From contig OY747705.1 of the NCBI GenBank assembly GCA_963556495.2, positions 5,857,501 to 5,921,500 on the forward strand: a stretch of 64,000 nucleotides of DNA, in the 5' to 3' direction. The position numbers were made by a program, and so were the translations under genes. Of this stretch, positions 60,081 through 64,000 are shown piece by piece. The stretch is from Valencia hispanica. Taxonomy: Eukaryota > Chordata > Actinopteri > Cyprinodontiformes > Valenciidae. The first letter of the stretch is position 1, and every line of letters starts with the position of its first letter. The notes beneath the pieces were generated by a model. It saw only the letters and a list, made by a program, of their open reading frames with translations, was not told where the DNA came from and made no database searches.

Positions 60081-61004
60081 ATATGACTATAGAAGAGTGA
60101 AAAGCTTGACACAAACGGTTCTGTGTTACTAAAACAGCTTTATGTTTGTCCTTGTCTCCTGTGTGCAGGGCTGCATATATTGGAAAAGTACCCCCTGTTG
60201 ATCAGTGGAACACAGGTATTATTCTGTAATAATCTTGAGCTATTTCAGCTTCAACACTTGTTTCATTTCTTTTCAAGCTGAGGAAGTTTGTTTCCATAAA
60301 CACAAGCTGGTGTCTCTATTTCAGACTGTCAGTGCTCTGTTGGGGCCTGGCATACAGCAACCTGCCCCCCACCCCCCCCACCCCTGTAGATTCACTCTGA
60401 GATGCAGGGGGGCTGTAAAACACAGGTTTTTAAAGGGCTTTTACCTTGTCAAGACATTTATCTCTTCTACATTCTAGAATAGCATAGTTTGTGCAGATGA
60501 CTTCAAATGGACTCAGTTATTACTTTCATGGCATTGTGATGTAGGGGGCTGAGGATGTTCTACAGAGTGCAGCTAAGACCTTGTAAAAACTCAAATCAAC
60601 AGAAAAAAAAACTATATATATATATATATATATATATAAGAACTGAAGAGAAGAAGTCAGTTGGATAAAAAGAAAAATGAATTTATGTGAACACAGGAGT
60701 TGATATTTAAAGAAGTTCAAAAACGGGATTATCAGAAGAACTAAAAGGCCTTAGCATATCAATATTCTGAAATAAACTAAAATACTTCGAAAGTTTTGTT
60801 TACATGACACCAGGCAGTAAAACTCAAATGTTTTGTTGGCCTCTCATTTTCACTGTTACCACTGCTTCCCACCGGGAGCGTTTCAGTCGCTCATCGGCTG
60901 TGAAAGCGTTCCATGCAGCTGGTACCGGGAAATCACAGGAGAATTACAATTGCATAACTTAAAGGGTAGTATGCAGGGATAATTAATAAGAAGCATAAAC
61001 TCAC
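60078..61004. other. No gene recognised; one short TA tract
   Basis: (TA)n at 60613-60638. The rest is unassigned. The stretch immediately 5' of the MADF exon on the forward axis (60800-61004) may belong to the same element. Confidence 0.4.
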
Positions 61005-61136
61005 GATCCACTCCCAAAACAGCAGATATTTTGGTCCATGCCTTCTCCTTTTTCATGTTGTCCTTGTAAAAATGATCACTGGTATCATATAAACTGGGTG
61101 ATTCTCTACTTCAGGGATTAACTTCTCATCATCCAT
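61005..61136 (-). pseudogene. MADF-domain exon remnant (transposon-type DNA-binding protein)
   Basis: Minus-strand ATG at 61136 begins MDDEKLIPEVENHPV. After a one-base frameshift the second frame carries MKKEKAWTKISAVLGVD, a typical MADF N-terminal layout (E/D-rich start, hydrophobic core, KKEKAW). The stretch ends at a GTGAGT splice donor (60999-61004). MADF/Myb-like proteins accompany PIF/Harbinger transposases and also occur as host factors. The frameshift suggests decay. Downstream exons were not identified. Confidence 0.55.
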
Positions 61137-62295
61137 GATAAAATCTAACAAATTAGACCCACAGACCGACTGACTTCAACCCTGGTGTCACATTTAGTGA
61201 TGTTTTGTTTAGTTTTTTTCATAGTTAAGCAATCAGAAATCTGTGCGTGTCTTTTATTTTTAAATTTGTCGGATGCTTTTTACTGCTCCCATGTCTAATT
61301 TCCTGTCTGGCCCGATCTAAACTGCTGAGAGTGAAGTGTTCTGGATGTAGCGTGTAAAAAATTAACCTGCCACGTAAATTTAGGAGAGGGCTGCAACACA
61401 ACGCCTCTGATACTTGCCTCCTCACGCCTGGTGGCAAAACACCCATTGACTATAACGGTGACTATTAGCTGCTGATTATGCTTCACAGACTTTACCCAAA
61501 GGTTTGACAATCTGGCTCCAGAGTCAAACCTTTAAGAAACACATGTCCGAAAACATTTGGAAACAATAGCGTCAGTCACGTCCTGTTGTGCTTGAACACT
61601 CCGGCTAGTTTTTATCCAGGCACAGCACAACAACTACAATGGTGGACCTTCGTGTTCTGCCTCTTCAGATTATTTGGCGTACTGAAGCAAAATCTGCTCA
61701 TTGTGGAATGTTTATGTCGTCAGCGAAGACGCATAGATGACATGCAGGAGATAAAATGTGCAACTTTATACAAAGGTTACGAAAACACGCCTCTAGATCA
61801 GAAAGTCTACATTATTTCCAGGTCTTATTGTGTTTTCATCTGCACATTCACTGTTTAACCATAAGCTGTTTTGTTTCCAGAAATTTTTTTTCAAAATACT
61901 TTTTTTCAAAAAACGGTTTTGGGAATATTGTGCAAAAAGCATGTAAGGAGGCTGGGAGACCCTCAGAAACCAGATATATGGGGTCTTCTACTTCTCCGTT
62001 TTGATTAGGCTTCCGTTATAGGCCATCATAAAATAGTAGCTCAGATGATTTGTTGGCAATTTTAGCTATATATATATAAAAAAAACAAAAAAACATGATG
62101 GTATTTTATGTACGACCCAGACTGGATTCACCAGGGAAACATGTTGTGGTCCATACATGTGCTGCAGGACACATCTGGCGCATGTTACATTTTTATGAAG
62201 CCTGCAAGATCATATGTTAGATGTATTATAAATAGCCTATCATTATGCAGCTGCTTGGTTGTGGCCCACTGGGAAGAGTATTTAATATACAATTA
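61137..62295. other. No gene recognised; possible promoter side of the MADF-type element
   Basis: 61280-61500 is the region upstream of the MADF exon on the minus strand and may belong to the same element. No terminal repeats were found. The rest is plain. Confidence 0.35.
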
Positions 62296-62487
62296 GTAAG
62301 CTTTGGGTTGGACTACAGCTTCCTCCCCCGCCACATGTCAGTTTGCCCTTGGGCAAGGCATTTAACCCCAGTTTGCAAACTTCTCTCTGTATGAGTATAC
62401 AACGTGAATGAACTTTTACAAGTGGGACTAGGTGGCCGGACTGAATGTGGCTCTAGTCTAAAAGTCATTTAAGTAGTCAGTATAACT
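62296..62487 (+). mobile_element. SINE fragment
   Basis: The phrases CAGCTTCCTCCCCCGCCACA and TTGCCCTTGGGCAAGGCATT, with GGACTGAATGTGGCTC further on, match the type of SINE body seen in fish tRNA-derived families. Head and tail are incomplete. Confidence 0.55.
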
Positions 62488-63390
62488 AGGGAAGGAAAGG
62501 CAGTTCAAAGTGCTTTACATGATTAGAAAGAAAATAAAGTAACAGACCAGCAAGAAACATTACATTTCAAGTTAGCGAAAAAAGTTGTAAAAACAGACTA
62601 CAGTTTATGATGTTCTAGTTGTTATTGATCAAAGGCATCTAGGGATGCAGAATATACTTTGACCAGAATATCTGTGTGGTCTGAAAGGTTGGTACAATGG
62701 CAACAGATCTTTAACATTTTTGGTGCTAAGCCATTCAATGATTTATGAACTAGTAAACTTATTTAGAAGTCTATTCTCTGAGCTACAGGGAGCCAGTGTA
62801 AGGACTTTAGAACTGGGGGAATGTGTTCTACTTTCCTGGTTCTTGTGAGGATGCGATCAGCAACGTTCTGGATCAATTCCAGCTGTCTGACTTTTTAGGC
62901 AGACCTGTGAGGACGTTGTTGCAGTACTCAACTAAAGATAAACGCATGGATGAGTTTCTCTAGCTCTTGTTGCAACATCAGTCCTTTAATCCTAGAGATG
63001 TTCTTCAGGTGATAGAAGGCTGACCTTGTTATTGACCTTTATGTGACCCTGGAGGTCCAGGTCTGAGTCCATTACTACACCTAGATTTTGGGCCTGATCA
63101 GCAGTTTATAGCTGGATTAATTGAAGCTGTGTGCTGACTATTGATCGTTCCTCTTTAGGTCCAAAAATTATTTATTTTTTGTTTTTGTTCAACTGAAGAA
63201 CCTTATAGCAAATCCATGTAGTGATTTTCTTTATGCATCTGCTCAGTGCTTGAATGGGTTTGTAGTCACCTGGTGACATTGTGATTCAGAGCTCTGTATC
63301 ATCTCCATAGTTATAGTAACTAATCTTATATCCTATAACCTGAGCTAGTGGGAGCATCTAGATGTTAAATGTAGCACTAGACAAGTGCTA
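62488..63390 (-). mobile_element. Old LINE (L2/CR1-group), 5'-truncated and decayed
   Basis: The 3' end is at about 62488 (GCAGTTCAAAGTGCTTTACA, forward). Reverse-complement translation shows RT-related phrases across several frames: a degraded YxDD box (YNYGDDTEL, near 63300-63320), FGPKEE, LGVVMDSDLDLQGH, and the C-terminal RTRKVEHIPPVLKSLHWLPV. Stops and frameshifts are frequent. The family differs from the L2 at 23921-28460. Confidence 0.7.
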
Positions 63391-64000
63391 CATAGAAATA
63401 CTCCATTTTATGCTTGTATCAGTACACATTGAAGGTTCTGTACCTTCCTCCGATGCAAGGTCACATTTGGGTACATATTGTCTAACCTAATATTCATTGG
63501 ATGTAAGTATACATTTGAGATTGTGTGTATAATTTTGAACCCCTGTTGGTTAGAGAAAATTCACAATAAGTTCAAACCTGTTTTTAAAAGATATATATAT
63601 ATATATATATCGGTATGTATGTATGATCATTTGCTCATTCCTCTCAGGCTTCTTATTTAAGTCCTTAGTTTCCCTAACAACCTTAAATTGCCCTAAGAGA
63701 GATTTTAATTCAATTTAGTAAATTATGGCTTTGAGAGCAAAGGATGCCGTCTTCTTCTGTTTGAGCAAATTATCATAAGTAATGAACCATCTATTAGACC
63801 TTGTTGGACCCTAAAAGGAAAGCTGAGTCTCTGGTATCCTACATATTCATAGCAATCAGTGAATAATACAAATATGGCAAACAGAAGACTAAGTTATGGA
63901 GTTACTTTCTAGGATGAAGAACTAATACAAAAATGTACTATATTCATCCTTTGGCTCAGTTTCATTAATTTAATACACAGTGGGCCTGAGTTATCAAAGG
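63391..64000. other. No gene recognised
   Basis: A short (TA)n run at 63591-63610. The rest is plain AT-rich sequence to the window end. Confidence 0.4.

Overview
This window is AT-rich vertebrate nuclear DNA. The mix of repeats points to a ray-finned (teleost) fish: Tc1/mariner elements of several fish types, an L2-clade LINE whose first ORF carries an esterase domain, Rex1-like LINE tails, tRNA-derived SINEs, many hAT elements and long simple-sequence tracts. I found no convincing host protein-coding exon, rRNA gene or tRNA gene. The window looks like intergenic or intronic DNA built largely by layered transposon insertion. Genus or species cannot be told from the sequence alone.

Layout. 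1-3.4 kb: mostly plain sequence with one SINE and one long hairpin. 3.46-6.15 kb: an old Tc1 element opened by at least four later insertions, one of which carries a further TTAA-flanked element. 6.7-8.3 kb: a second decayed Tc1 split by a (TA)n tract. 9.8-10.7 kb: a SINE interrupted by a hAT element with a clear 8-bp target duplication. 11.5-12.65 kb: a 5'-truncated L2. 13.0-13.7 kb: a repeat interrupted by a SINE. 15.0-16.5 kb: a nearly intact Tc1-like element with one reading-frame break. 16.9-17.95 kb: two diverged direct repeats. 20.4-20.6 kb: a duplicated GT microsatellite.

23.9-28.5 kb: a nearly full-length minus-strand L2 LINE with SGNH esterase, APE endonuclease and reverse transcriptase, broken by a few frameshifts. 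29.86-32.01 kb: a 2.1-kb hAT element with a perfect 8-bp duplication, hosting a LINE-derived short element. 33.6-36.4 kb: three DNA transposons almost end to end, the last two meeting at one TTAA-like site. 37.4-38.2 kb: a Rex1-like LINE tail. 39.0-39.4 kb: a SINE with a GGAT tail. 41.1-45.3 kb: hAT, Tc1 and TTAA elements. 45.4-45.6 kb: a 197-bp GA tract. 49-53 kb: a LINE tail, a hAT MITE, an inverted-repeat element opened by L2 and the second copy of the LINE-derived short element. 56-64 kb: Tc1 remnants, a BED-finger (hAT) fragment, a MADF-domain exon and an old LINE.

The elements do not form a pathway. What links them is order of insertion, shared target sites (TTAA, TA, 8-bp hAT duplications) and LINE tails of similar sequence. 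The most promising leads are three: a TTAA-flanked element family that carries a CRE-plus-TATA promoter-like module; a two-copy LINE deletion derivative that keeps an open 84-85 codon frame reading reverse-transcriptase DNA in a different frame; and a Russian-doll insertion at 3.46-6.15 kb. Family names rest on remembered motifs, not on database searches.
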